Shown: in pieces, positions 1 through 8,000 of the stretch
Layout of the letters: every line of letters starts with the position of its first letter
Numbering within the stretch: position 1 is the stretch's first letter
Assembly (NCBI RefSeq): GCF_000258495.1
Contig: NZ_AJLG01000031.1
Span: forward strand, 1 to 34,754
DNA: 34,754 nt
Direction of reading: 5' to 3'
Source of the DNA: Pedobacter agri PB92
GTDB lineage: Bacteria; Bacteroidota; Bacteroidia; Sphingobacteriales; Sphingobacteriaceae
Position numbers and translations under genes: made by a program
Notes under the pieces: model-generated
What the model was told of the DNA's origin: nothing
Databases searched by the model: none
The model's input: only the letters and a program-made list of their open reading frames with translations

Positions 1-336
1 CTCGATTTTAAATTACGCATTCTTGCAAATTCCCCGGTTACATCCTTTAAAAATTGAGATTTGGTTCCCTTATCTATAACCATCGAGATTAAACCAAACG
101 CTATCGTGTAAAAGTTTCCCCATAGCCAAGGTGTCCATGTTCTCGAAAGATTTAATCACATTGAGTGTCGTTAATCCGTTTTTAGCATCCTTATTTATTT
201 CCCATTCCTGAACTTTTTTAAATTCATAAGGATATTTTGTGGTATCTGACGAAGGTGTTTCAGATATGTTAGCGTCATGATTCTGACAAGCAGCAAAAAT
301 TAACGCGATAACAAATAGCGATGAGATTGTTTTCAT
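1..336 (-). pseudogene. NTF2-like lipoprotein, apparently frameshifted and cut by the window edge
   Basis: The intact frame starts at ATG 334-336 and runs 88 codons to a TAA at 70-72. It begins with a lipoprotein signal (hydrophobic stretch, then AAC with Cys17), so the product is probably anchored in the cell envelope. The frame stops right after '..LHDSVWFNLDGYR'. If one base of the TAA is skipped, the next frame is open to the window edge and reads KGTKSQFLKDVTGEFARM and on. 'DG..KGTK.Q' is the kind of continuation seen in SnoaL/NTF2-like secreted proteins of Bacteroidota, so I infer one gene with a +1 frameshift at about 70-72. The function is unknown. The alternative is a genuine 88-aa protein. 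A perfect 10-bp inverted repeat lies just upstream (349-386). Confidence 0.55.
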
Positions 337-348
337 AAAAGTTTATTG

Positions 349-386
349 TTTAGTTATCTAAATATATAAAATATATGATAACTAAA
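349..386. repeat. 10-bp inverted repeat upstream of the edge lipoprotein
   Basis: The arms TTTAGTTATC (349-358) and GATAACTAAA (377-386) are perfectly complementary and separated by 18 AT-only bases. The repeat sits 13 bp before the ATG of the minus-strand lipoprotein gene. It could be an operator or a hairpin in the 5' UTR. No T-run follows on either strand, so a terminator is unlikely. Confidence 0.5.
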
Positions 387-419
387 TCATTATAAGATAA
401 TTATGTAAACATTTTCACA

Positions 420-860
420 CTATTTAATATTTCTTTTATGCCTGTTCATCACTCCAAATATTATATTTAGCACTGGCAAAATCTGCATTACAATCAAAGT
501 TGAGAGGATTATGTGGTTTGTTCTATGGTGTCTCCCAAAAAAGCTTGAAGTACCTTGATCTGAAATTTCGACTACCGCAAGAGATTTATTAAAACTATAA
601 CTCATTAAGGCGATAATCAGTGGGAACAAAAGGAGAGAGAGAACGTGAATCCAGGTCAACATCTTTGAGACTAAATAATGATTGAGGCATTTATAGAAAG
701 CAGCAAATAAGAGTAGACCTACTGCACTACACCTCAAAAAATGAGTAACAGGAATAATAAAGTAAGTATCTACATTCAAAGTCAGGTCGAAAGGCGAAAT
801 CAAAAAAGAAGCCAACAGAAAAAGTATAGCTGATGATAGCAGGAAGTAATGAGGTTTCAA
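420..860 (-). CDS. Small four-helix membrane protein, uncharacterised
   Basis: The predicted protein has 146 residues with about four hydrophobic segments (roughly residues 5-23, 34-57, 67-89 and 116-138) and a basic C-terminus (RHKRN), so it is an inner membrane protein. The segment VDTYFIIPVTHF resembles the 'DTYFVI..HFH' stretch of heme-copper oxidase subunit I. Several small Bacteroidota membrane proteins carry a similar stretch, but this one is far too short to be an oxidase and I see no further haem ligands. The gene lies 12 bp downstream of cutC and could share its transcript. I do not recognise a function. Confidence 0.65.
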   Translation of the reverse strand: MKPHYFLLSSAILFLLASFLISPFDLTLNVDTYFIIPVTHFLRCSAVGLLLFAAFYKCLNHYLVSKMLTWIHVLSLLLFPLIIALMSYSFNKSLAVVEISDQGTSSFFGRHHRTNHIILSTLIVMQILPVLNIIFGVMNRHKRNIK

Positions 861-872
861 AATAGCGAAGAT

Positions 873-1613
873 TTAAGAGTGATTAATGATGTGTACAAGC
901 GCCCTCACGCGATCGATATTAGTTAATTCATATTGGTATTCATCATCAATACTACCCATTTTTGTTTCACTATTTCGGAATATCATTTTACTTGACACAT
1001 GGGTTTTGCAAGATGCATGAAACGTATCAGCACCAGAAATTTCAATGAGATCTTGAATGTTGTTGTTATTGATTCCTGCGCCAGGCATAATCGAAATCCG
1101 TCCATTGGCTTGTTTTACCAGCTGTGCTAATTTTGCTGCTCCCTGAATTGCCGAATTTGCGCCACCGGAGGAGAGCACACGAACAATGCCCAGTGCTATC
1201 AAGTCTTCCAGGGCTAAGCTCATATCGTTACTCATGTCAAAAGCCCTGTGAAACGATACAGGCAGCGGGTTTGCCAAAGCTATCAACTCCGCACACCGTT
1301 TCTGGTCAATTGTTCCATCAGGGTTGAGTATTCCAATCACGACACCATCACAATTTAATGATTTAAAGATCTTTATATCTTCCTTCATCAAGTCAAACTC
1401 GAGATCGGAATAAAGAAAATCTCCGCCTCGTGGACGAATGATTGGCCAAATTTCGATATTAAGATTTTTTTTTGCCAATGCAATTTGTCCATAGCTTGGT
1501 GTAGTTCCACCTTCGGCTAAATTATCGCAAAACTCTACACGGGTAGCGCCACCCATCTGGGCATTTAAAGCAGATTCGTAACCATTCGCACAAACTTCTA
1601 AAGTTCCAGCCAT
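873..1613 (-). CDS. cutC: CutC family protein (copper homeostasis family)
   Basis: The 246-residue protein has the usual CutC length and motifs: EVCANGYESALNAQMGGATR near the N-terminus, 'VEFCDNLAEGGTTPSYG', 'IRPRGGDFLYSDLEFDLMKED', 'FHRAFDM', 'SSGG' and 'GADTFHASC'. The fold is a cytoplasmic TIM barrel. The family is named for copper tolerance in E. coli, but its biochemical role is unsettled, so the name describes the family and not a proven function. The ATG at 1611-1613 matches the usual family start. It follows the DUF2314 gene by 12 bp, suggesting co-transcription. Confidence 0.93.
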   Translation of the reverse strand: MAGTLEVCANGYESALNAQMGGATRVEFCDNLAEGGTTPSYGQIALAKKNLNIEIWPIIRPRGGDFLYSDLEFDLMKEDIKIFKSLNCDGVVIGILNPDGTIDQKRCAELIALANPLPVSFHRAFDMSNDMSLALEDLIALGIVRVLSSGGANSAIQGAAKLAQLVKQANGRISIMPGAGINNNNIQDLIEISGADTFHASCKTHVSSKMIFRNSETKMGSIDDEYQYELTNIDRVRALVHIINHS

Positions 1614-1625
1614 TTTAAAGTTGTT

Positions 1626-2498
1626 TTAATCTTCATAAATAGGTCCTAAAACCTTCCAACCGCTCACTGATTTGAATACATTCAGTTTTTGGATTGATTT
1701 TCCACCATCCGGAAAACAACAAATTTCAGTAATGATATAGTGGTGATTATCTACTCGTTCTCTAATGAAAGCGCTTTGCAAACCAGTAAAATTTGGAAAG
1801 CCATGCTCCTCTAAATTATTGACAAATGATAACTCCAAAACTTCGGCCATTTGCTGAACAATTTCCGCATCCTGGGGCATACTGGTTGAAGTCAGCATCA
1901 TTTTGGCCTCCTCTTTAAAATCTTTGCATGCAATTGCGGCATCTAAATTTTTATCATTGTAAGCCTGCTCCAATGCTAAAATTGCACCTTCCGGTGTATC
2001 AAAATTGGGTTTGAAATGATCAACGCCTTCATCAATATATAAACCTATGTTTTGATCAAAGGCTGATTTATCTTTATCCGGAATGCCATCTCTTATCGCC
2101 CTGATGGTGTAGCCGCCAATCAAACGTCCGTTTTCCAGAATCATCCAGTCAGATATCATACTTCGATCTATTCCAATTTTCTGGTTTAATTTAACTGTTT
2201 TTACATCAACAGGTTCATTTCCAATGGTGCCATATAAGTGTCCTTCATTGTCGAAGTGAGGTTCTGTTAGCCAGATATGTTCTCCATTATCACCATCAAT
2301 AATTTTTACCTTTATGGAAAAATAAACCTGATGACTTTGAGGATTTTCCAAACTCTCTTCAAAATACCATAATGTTAAGTTGGCTTTTTCAATAGCCCAA
2401 TTCATACGTTCATCTTCATTTGAAACGTACATCATATCCGGTTCACCCTGACGTTCTTCTACGTTTTTTTTACCGAAAATTTTGGAGAGTAATCCCAT
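1626..2498 (-). CDS. DUF2314 domain protein
   Basis: The 290-residue, probably cytoplasmic protein starts MGLLSKIFGKK with no signal peptide. Residues about 28-140 fit DUF2314 (YegJ-like): 'WAIEKANLTLWYFEESL', 'YFSIKVKIIDGDNGEHIWLTEP' and a 'GTIGNEP..V..VKLNQKIGI' stretch. This domain is often found in proteins handling unknown substrates or in toxin-immunity-like contexts. The C-terminal 120 residues ('FDTPEGAILALEQAYNDKNLDAAIACKDF' region) look like an NTF2/SnoaL-like module. The fusion suggests a small-molecule or protein-binding role, but no function is known. It sits between the asparaginase-like gene and cutC. Confidence 0.75.
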   Translation of the reverse strand: MGLLSKIFGKKNVEERQGEPDMMYVSNEDERMNWAIEKANLTLWYFEESLENPQSHQVYFSIKVKIIDGDNGEHIWLTEPHFDNEGHLYGTIGNEPVDVKTVKLNQKIGIDRSMISDWMILENGRLIGGYTIRAIRDGIPDKDKSAFDQNIGLYIDEGVDHFKPNFDTPEGAILALEQAYNDKNLDAAIACKDFKEEAKMMLTSTSMPQDAEIVQQMAEVLELSFVNNLEEHGFPNFTGLQSAFIRERVDNHHYIITEICCFPDGGKSIQKLNVFKSVSGWKVLGPIYED

Positions 2499-2545
2499 TC
2501 TTTAATTTTTAAGTTTTGAATTTTGGTTGGGATGAAATGTTATTG

Positions 2546-3580
2546 TTAATAATAGCTTTTTCCTTTTATCAGCAAATCCTGCTTTTCGGCATTGCAAACT
2601 GCATAACTAAATCCTTGCTGGATGGCATAAGCGCCATATTCTCCTTTTTTATTGATGGCTAGAAAACCAACCTGAATGTTTTTAGCTGTTTCCGGTTTCT
2701 TTTTAATGATACGCATTACGGCTTCTTTGCAGGCAGCTTCAGGAGCATAACCTTGTCGCATTAACTCAACAACTAAAAATGAGCCTACGTTGCGAACAAC
2801 CTCTTCGCCAACGCCAGTAGATGTTGCGCCACCTACTTCATTATCTACATACAAACCAGCACCGATAATTGGGCTATCTCCAATTCTGCCATGCAGTTTG
2901 TACGCCATGCCACTTGTGGTACAGGCACCCGATATATTTCCTTTGGCATCAATGGCCAACATGCCGATGGTATCGTGATTATATTGATTTCCTGGAAGTT
3001 TCTGAGGTGCTGCTTTATCATAAAGCTTGTTTTCAATATTTATCACTGGCTCATATTTCGCAGTTTTGAGCCATTCTTTCCAGGCCGCTTCACTTGAAGG
3101 GGTAAGCAAATTTTCTTTTTTAAAACCTTGTTCCAATGCGAATTGTAACGCACCATCACCTGCGAGCATTACGTGAGGTGTTTTTTCCATCACTTTACGG
3201 GCAACTGAAATTGGATGTTTGATATGTTCTAATGCCAAAACCGCACCGCAGTTTCCATTTTCATCCATAATACAGGCGTCTAAAGTTACTTTACCATCAC
3301 GATCCGGTAAGCCACCATAACCTACAGATTGGTTATTTTCATCTGCCTCTGGCACCCAAACCCCTTGCTCAACGGCGTCTAAAGCTTTTCCTCCTTTCGA
3401 AAGTACCTTCCAGGCATCAGCATTCGCTGCAATACCAAAATCCCAGGTGGAGATAACAATTGGAAAACTTGCTGCTTTTTTTGTTGAAGCTTGAAGTGCA
3501 TCAGCCATGCTGCTTTTATCAATAGCTATTAATCCCGCAGAAAGGGCAGAGGCTTTTAAAAATTTACGACGGTTAAACAT
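2546..3580 (-). CDS. N4-(beta-N-acetylglucosaminyl)-L-asparaginase (glycosylasparaginase), exported
   Basis: This is a 344-residue Ntn-hydrolase of the asparaginase 2 family. The N-terminus MFNRRKFLKASALSAG resembles a Tat signal (RRKF), so export to the periplasm is likely. The autocleavage and nucleophile site is HDTIGM with Thr204. The following 'GACTTSGMAYKLHGRIGDSP' and 'GAGLYVDNEVGGATSTG.GE' stretches are substrate-site hallmarks of glycosylasparaginase. The proenzyme should cut itself before Thr204 into alpha and beta chains. The expected activity is cleavage of GlcNAc-Asn to release the sugar from aspartate, fitting the glycan-degrading habit of Bacteroidota. Close relatives include isoaspartyl peptidases, but the HDTIGM context favours the glycosyl type. 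Confidence 0.9.
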   Translation of the reverse strand: MFNRRKFLKASALSAGLIAIDKSSMADALQASTKKAASFPIVISTWDFGIAANADAWKVLSKGGKALDAVEQGVWVPEADENNQSVGYGGLPDRDGKVTLDACIMDENGNCGAVLALEHIKHPISVARKVMEKTPHVMLAGDGALQFALEQGFKKENLLTPSSEAAWKEWLKTAKYEPVINIENKLYDKAAPQKLPGNQYNHDTIGMLAIDAKGNISGACTTSGMAYKLHGRIGDSPIIGAGLYVDNEVGGATSTGVGEEVVRNVGSFLVVELMRQGYAPEAACKEAVMRIIKKKPETAKNIQVGFLAINKKGEYGAYAIQQGFSYAVCNAEKQDLLIKGKSYY

Positions 3581-3647
3581 GTTTAGGGATATTCTATTTT
3601 TTAATTATTGGGAAAGTTAAGTTGTGTGGACTAAAAATCAAGATATC

Positions 3648-4451
3648 TCAACTGATGCTGAACTTATCAGCATCTTTTAGAAATGGAAACTGACGTCTGA
3701 TTTTTATCAATTCTTCGTAGTTGATACTAAAAGTATATAAATCCTCGTCTTCAGGCTTGTAATATACGGTACTTCCGTAAGGATCGATACACATCGAATG
3801 TCCGCTGTGATAAATTTGATTACCATCGTGGCCAACACGGTTTACAGCGATTACATAACTTTGATTTTCGATTGCACGTGCCGGAATTAAAGCTTTCCAA
3901 TGTGATGAGCGCTTGTCGGGCCAGCTTGCAACCAGCAGTAAGATATCATATTCTTCATCTACATTACGCAACCAAACGGGAAAGCGTAAATCATAACAAA
4001 CCGCTAATCTTATTTTCCATCCTTTAAGTTCAACAATGAGTTTATCCTTGCCAGGACTGAAATTTTTGTCTTCTTCACCCAACCCAAATAAATGTCGTTT
4101 ATCGTAGTATTGATGATCGCCGTTCTGCTCCATCCAAATTAAACGATTATAATAATTTCCGTTTTCTTTGATGATTAAACTGCCCGTAATTACGCAATTA
4201 TACTTATAGGCCATTTGCTGCATCCACTGCATGGTAAAGCCACCCATTTCTTCAGCCAAAGCCTCAGAGTTCATACTAAACCCACTATTAAACATTTCCG
4301 GCAAGATGATCAGATCCGTCTTTTCCCGAACACCCATTGATAAGCGGAGGGCCAGGTTTTGTAAGTTTTTTTCTATGTTTTCCCAAAAAAGATAAGCCTG
4401 AAATACGGTAACTTTCAGGTTCTCTATTTGAGTGTAAACAGGTGTATTCAT
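3648..4451 (-). CDS. Nitrilase-family omega-amidase (YafV/MtnU-like)
   Basis: The 267-residue carbon-nitrogen hydrolase has the full Glu-Lys-Cys triad: Glu52 in LILPEMFNSGFS, Lys118 in YYDKRHLFGLGEE and Cys152 in LAVCYDLRFPVW. The 'PEMFNSGFS' and 'CYDLRFPVWLRN' stretches are typical of the omega-amidase (2-oxoglutaramate / 2-oxosuccinamate amidase) branch. It lies 21 bp downstream of a methionine/glutamine-type aminotransferase gene. In the known pathway, glutamine transaminates 4-methylthio-2-oxobutyrate to methionine, and the amidase hydrolyses the resulting 2-oxoglutaramate to make the step irreversible. Cytoplasmic. The family call is sure; the exact substrate is inferred from branch and neighbour. 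Confidence 0.88.
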   Translation of the reverse strand: MNTPVYTQIENLKVTVFQAYLFWENIEKNLQNLALRLSMGVREKTDLIILPEMFNSGFSMNSEALAEEMGGFTMQWMQQMAYKYNCVITGSLIIKENGNYYNRLIWMEQNGDHQYYDKRHLFGLGEEDKNFSPGKDKLIVELKGWKIRLAVCYDLRFPVWLRNVDEEYDILLLVASWPDKRSSHWKALIPARAIENQSYVIAVNRVGHDGNQIYHSGHSMCIDPYGSTVYYKPEDEDLYTFSINYEELIKIRRQFPFLKDADKFSIS

Positions 4452-4472
4452 ATGTTTAGTTTTACGGGATGA

Positions 4473-5618
4473 TTAAACATTTTTTAATTTTTCTGCGGCC
4501 ATTGCGAGGGTTGAATTTTCTTTGGCAAAACAGAATCTAATGATTTTGTGGTCAGTTGCTTTTTGGTAGAATGCCGAAACTGGGATGGTGGCAACACCAA
4601 ATTCTTTAATCAGCCTGATGCTAAAATCTGTATCTTTCTCATCGCTGATTTTATGGTAACTGGCGCACTGGAAGTACGAGCCATTACAAGGCAGTAATTC
4701 AAACCGGCTTTCTGCCAATAGCCCTCTGAAATAATTGCGTTTTTCTTCGAAAAAACTTGTTATCCCAGTATAATTTCCTGGTTCTTTAATATAATCTGCA
4801 ATAGCTTGCTGCATCGGGCTATTAACGCTGAAAACATTAAATTGGTGTACTTTTCTAAATTCTTTCGTTAATTGAGCAGGAGCGAGGCAATAACCTAATT
4901 TCCATCCTGTAGCGTGTAGGAGTTTTCCAAACGATGCGACAACGAAACTTCTTTCCCTTAATTCAGGAAAAAGCATTACGCTTTTGTGCTTCTGGTCATC
5001 AAAAATTAAGTGCTCATAAACTTCATCGCTGAGGATTAAAATATCCGTTCCGTTGATCAGCTTGATGAGCGCTTTCATATCTTCTTCTGATAAAATACTA
5101 CCTGTCGGGTTTTGGGGAGAATTCAAAATAATCATCCTTGTACTCGAAGTGAACAGCTTTTTTACCATATCCCAATCTATACCATAGTTAGGGGGCGCAA
5201 GTTCATAGGTTTTAACTAAGCCACCTAAAAGTTTAATGGTAGGTGCATAGCTATCATAAGCAGGTTCAAAAATTATTACTTCATCGCCCGGATTTATTAT
5301 AGCTGCTAAAGCTGTAAATATGGCCTGTGTTCCACCGGCAGTAACTGTAATTTCAGTGTCGGGATTATATTCTACCTGGTAAAGTTTAGCTACTTTTTCA
5401 GCAATGGTTTCTTTCAAAAAATTATTACCCGGCATTGGTGCGTACTGGTTGTAGCCATCCTTCATGGCTTTATTCACCAACTCAGTTAGTTTTGGATCGC
5501 AGGGATAATCCGGGAAACCCTGAGATAAATTAATGGCATTATGTTCTGCCGCAAGTTTAGACATTACCGAGAAAATGGTAGTACTTACGCCTGGAAGTTT
5601 CGATTGTATATTCAACAT
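4473..5618 (-). CDS. Class I/II PLP aminotransferase, methionine/glutamine (YbdL / kynurenine aminotransferase) type
   Basis: The 381-residue fold-type I aminotransferase has INLSQGFPDYPCD at the N-terminus, 'TVTAGGTQAIFTAL' for phosphate binding, NSPQNPTG (Asn170 region), 'LSDEVYEHLIFD' (Asp198) and the PLP lysine Lys232 in SFGKLLHATGWKLGY. 'FPDY', 'HATGWK' and the C-terminal 'KIIRFCFAKENSTL' (Arg for the carboxylate) are typical of the YbdL/KAT group, which prefers methionine, glutamine and aromatic amino acids. The residue before the lysine is Gly where Ser is usual (SFSK). The adjacent omega-amidase implies a glutamine transaminase-omega-amidase pair for methionine salvage. The ATG at 5616-5618 gives the expected N-terminus. 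Confidence 0.9.
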   Translation of the reverse strand: MLNIQSKLPGVSTTIFSVMSKLAAEHNAINLSQGFPDYPCDPKLTELVNKAMKDGYNQYAPMPGNNFLKETIAEKVAKLYQVEYNPDTEITVTAGGTQAIFTALAAIINPGDEVIIFEPAYDSYAPTIKLLGGLVKTYELAPPNYGIDWDMVKKLFTSSTRMIILNSPQNPTGSILSEEDMKALIKLINGTDILILSDEVYEHLIFDDQKHKSVMLFPELRERSFVVASFGKLLHATGWKLGYCLAPAQLTKEFRKVHQFNVFSVNSPMQQAIADYIKEPGNYTGITSFFEEKRNYFRGLLAESRFELLPCNGSYFQCASYHKISDEKDTDFSIRLIKEFGVATIPVSAFYQKATDHKIIRFCFAKENSTLAMAAEKLKNV

Positions 5619-5776
5619 GTTATAAGCGAAAATAGCAAAAAAAACCTTAAGGAATAAATTACCAGGTTTTCATTCGTCTGATTTGAAAACAAGCATATTG
5701 AAAAACAGGATTAGTCTGCGTTTATAACACTATAAGTCGAACACTAACATATCAAACGGAACGCAATTAAATTTAG

Positions 5777-7003
5777 TTAATGTCCCGCCACAGCGACATC
5801 CGCAGATGCCTCGATTTCTGTTTTGATAAATCTTTTTCCGATTAACAAGCAAATCAGGGCCGTAAATGCTGCAGCAGTCATTACCAACGGCATCGGAACT
5901 ACCGAGTGTTCGCTAAACAAACTTACCATTACAGATGCCAATGCACCCAATCCCATTTGTAATGCACCCATTAGCGCAGAGGCACTACCTGCGTTTTTGC
6001 TAAATGGCGCCAAAGATAAAGCTGCTGCATTTGGATTAATAAAGCCTAAACAGCATAAAAATAATGCAATAAATGCTATTGTTGAATATAAGTTTAGCCA
6101 CTCGTTTAAAGCGAACATCAGAAATATTAAACTGAAAACACACTGTGCCAGTAATGCCCAGGTTACAATTTGCTTACTGGTAAACCACTTTAAAATTAAA
6201 CTGTTAATTTGACTCGAACCAATAAAAAATACGGATAATAATGCAAATATCCATCCGTAGCCTGTTTTGCTCACTTCATAAATTTTCATAAAAACTTGTG
6301 GTGAAGAAGAAACATAAGCAAATAAACCAGAAAAGGTGATCGAGCTAATTAATGCATAGGTAGAAAATTGAGGCTCTTTTAAAACTGTTAAAAAACTGTT
6401 CAGAATTGGCTTTGGTTTTAAAGAATAATTCGGATCGGGCTTGTAGCTTTCTGGTAATTTGAAAATTGAGGCTAGCAATATCAAGATCGCCATAAACCCT
6501 AAGAAAACAAAAACATATTTCCAGCCCAGTGCAGCTATCAAATAACCGCCGGCAGTTGGAGCAAGCATTGGCGAAACAGCAATAACCAACATCAGTGAGG
6601 CAAACACTTTTGGACTTTCTTCTACCGAAAATAAATCGCGAACCATTGCTACCGAAGCAACCGCAGTTGCGCAACTTCCTATGGCTTGTACAAAGCGCAA
6701 AACAATCAATTGGTTCACATCTGTAACAGCCAAACATAAAAACGATGCGATAATATAAAGTACCAAACCAAAATAAAGTGGCTTTTTACGGCCAAACTTA
6801 TCAAGTAGCGGACCATATAAAAGCTGACCAGCAGATATACCAATAAAGAAACTAGATAGCGACAACGCAACTGTAGATTCAGAACTCTTTAAATCATTGG
6901 CAATATCTACAAAACCTGGCAGGTACATATCAATTGAAAAAGGTCCAAGCGCTGCAAGTGAACCTAAAATGAGGATTAGAAAGAAGTGTTGTTTATTAGC
7001 CAT
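5777..7003 (-). CDS. MFS drug-resistance transporter, Bcr/CflA family
   Basis: The 408-residue protein has about twelve hydrophobic segments. The MFS signature between helices 2 and 3 reads GQLLYGPLLDKFGRKKPLYFG. 'LGPFSIDMYLPGF' at the N-terminus and 'RFVQAIGSCATAVASVAMVRDLF' in helix 4 are characteristic of the Bcr/CflA drug:H+ antiporter family (bicyclomycin, chloramphenicol, sometimes sulphonamide or cysteine export). Inner membrane. The substrate cannot be read from sequence. It is a single gene, divergent from the yhhQ-type gene across 145 bp and 158 bp upstream of the aminotransferase gene, so it could have its own promoter. Confidence 0.9.
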   Translation of the reverse strand: MANKQHFFLILILGSLAALGPFSIDMYLPGFVDIANDLKSSESTVALSLSSFFIGISAGQLLYGPLLDKFGRKKPLYFGLVLYIIASFLCLAVTDVNQLIVLRFVQAIGSCATAVASVAMVRDLFSVEESPKVFASLMLVIAVSPMLAPTAGGYLIAALGWKYVFVFLGFMAILILLASIFKLPESYKPDPNYSLKPKPILNSFLTVLKEPQFSTYALISSITFSGLFAYVSSSPQVFMKIYEVSKTGYGWIFALLSVFFIGSSQINSLILKWFTSKQIVTWALLAQCVFSLIFLMFALNEWLNLYSTIAFIALFLCCLGFINPNAAALSLAPFSKNAGSASALMGALQMGLGALASVMVSLFSEHSVVPMPLVMTAAAFTALICLLIGKRFIKTEIEASADVAVAGH

Positions 7004-7148
7004 GTTATAGTAATTCCGTGCGCAAAGATTGGGAGATTTAAGTTCTTAAACTATTTTTAAGGTCGAATGATTGTCAAAAGGTATCGACAGTGAAATTTTA
7101 CACCTAAAAACATCATTCTGATTTGATTTATCTTTAGATTTATGCGCT

Positions 7149-7919
7149 ATGACTTTTAAAACTAAAGAAAGCCGTTTACTTCTCATTCTGGGAAGTTTTT
7201 TTGTGGCAAATGCAATATTATCAGAATTTATTGGGGTTAAATTATTCAGCGTTGAAGAAACTCTGGGATTTAAAAAGTTTGATATCAATTTGTTTGGCGT
7301 TCCAAATTTATCATTTGTGATGTCGGCTGGAGTGCTTACCTGGCCCATTATTTTCATCATGACGGATATCATCAATGAGTATTTTGGCGTAAAGCAAGTC
7401 CGGTTCCTATCAATTCTTACATCAATATTAATAGCGTTTGCCTTTTTAGTGGTGTGGGGTTCGATGCATTTAAGTGCTGCCGATTTTTGGGTACATCAAA
7501 ATATAAATGGAGAAGATTTGAATATGAACAACGCCTTTGCAGGTATCTTCGGCCAGGGTATGTGGATTATAGTCGGTTCAATCGTTGCTTTTATTGTTGG
7601 GCAACTTGCCGATGTCCTTATTTTTCATCGCATAAAAAAAATAACAGGAGAGAAATCGCTATGGTTAAGGGCAACCGGCTCAACGGTAGTTTCTCAACTC
7701 ATTGATAGCTTTGTTGTAATTTTCATCGCCTTCTATTTAAATCCCCAATATCATTACAGCTGGCAAATGGTTGCCGCTATTGGTTTGGTTAACTACACCT
7801 ATAAATTCGTCGTAGCAATTTTAATGACGCCAATATTGTATGTGGTACATGCCATTATTGATGGATACCTTGGTAAAGATTTAGCCAGAAAACTAACAGA
7901 AATGGCAGGAAGAGGTTAA
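7149..7919 (+). CDS. yhhQ: Queuosine precursor transporter (YhhQ / QPTR family)
   Basis: The 256-residue protein has about six membrane helices. The helix 'LTWPIIFIMTDIINEYFGVKQVR' contains the [TS]D.INE.[YF]G motif typical of the YhhQ/DUF165 family, and 'WLRATGSTVVSQLIDSFVVIFIAF' is the second family signature. The family imports queuosine precursors (preQ0/preQ1 type) for tRNA modification. The upstream 145 bp contain no recognisable preQ1 aptamer. A near -7 box TATCTTTA lies at 7129-7136, about 13 bp before the ATG. The gene is followed by a strong bidirectional terminator shared with the convergent hom gene. Confidence 0.9.
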   Translation: MTFKTKESRLLLILGSFFVANAILSEFIGVKLFSVEETLGFKKFDINLFGVPNLSFVMSAGVLTWPIIFIMTDIINEYFGVKQVRFLSILTSILIAFAFLVVWGSMHLSAADFWVHQNINGEDLNMNNAFAGIFGQGMWIIVGSIVAFIVGQLADVLIFHRIKKITGEKSLWLRATGSTVVSQLIDSFVVIFIAFYLNPQYHYSWQMVAAIGLVNYTYKFVVAILMTPILYVVHAIIDGYLGKDLARKLTEMAGRG

Positions 7920-7931
7920 AATTTTAACGCA

Positions 7932-7956
7932 AAAGGTCGGAATCGCTCCGACCTTT
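7932..7956. terminator. Bidirectional terminator between yhhQ and hom
   Basis: A perfect 10-bp stem (AAAGGTCGGA 7932-7941, TCCGACCTTT 7947-7956) with a 5-base loop sits between the two convergent genes, 12 bp after the yhhQ stop and 45 bp from the hom stop. The stem ends in A/T pairs, as expected of a terminator usable from both sides. Confidence 0.8.
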
Positions 7957-8000
7957 GTGCTTAACAACAAAACAAATAAAAAAATTAACCTTAAAAAATC

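Noticed and set aside
5823..6212. 129-aa plus-strand ORF inside the MFS gene
   Set aside because: Shadow frame antisense to a clear transporter gene.
7004..7148. preQ1 riboswitch before the yhhQ-type gene
   Set aside because: I looked for the preQ1-I core (short GC stem plus A-rich tail) and found none.
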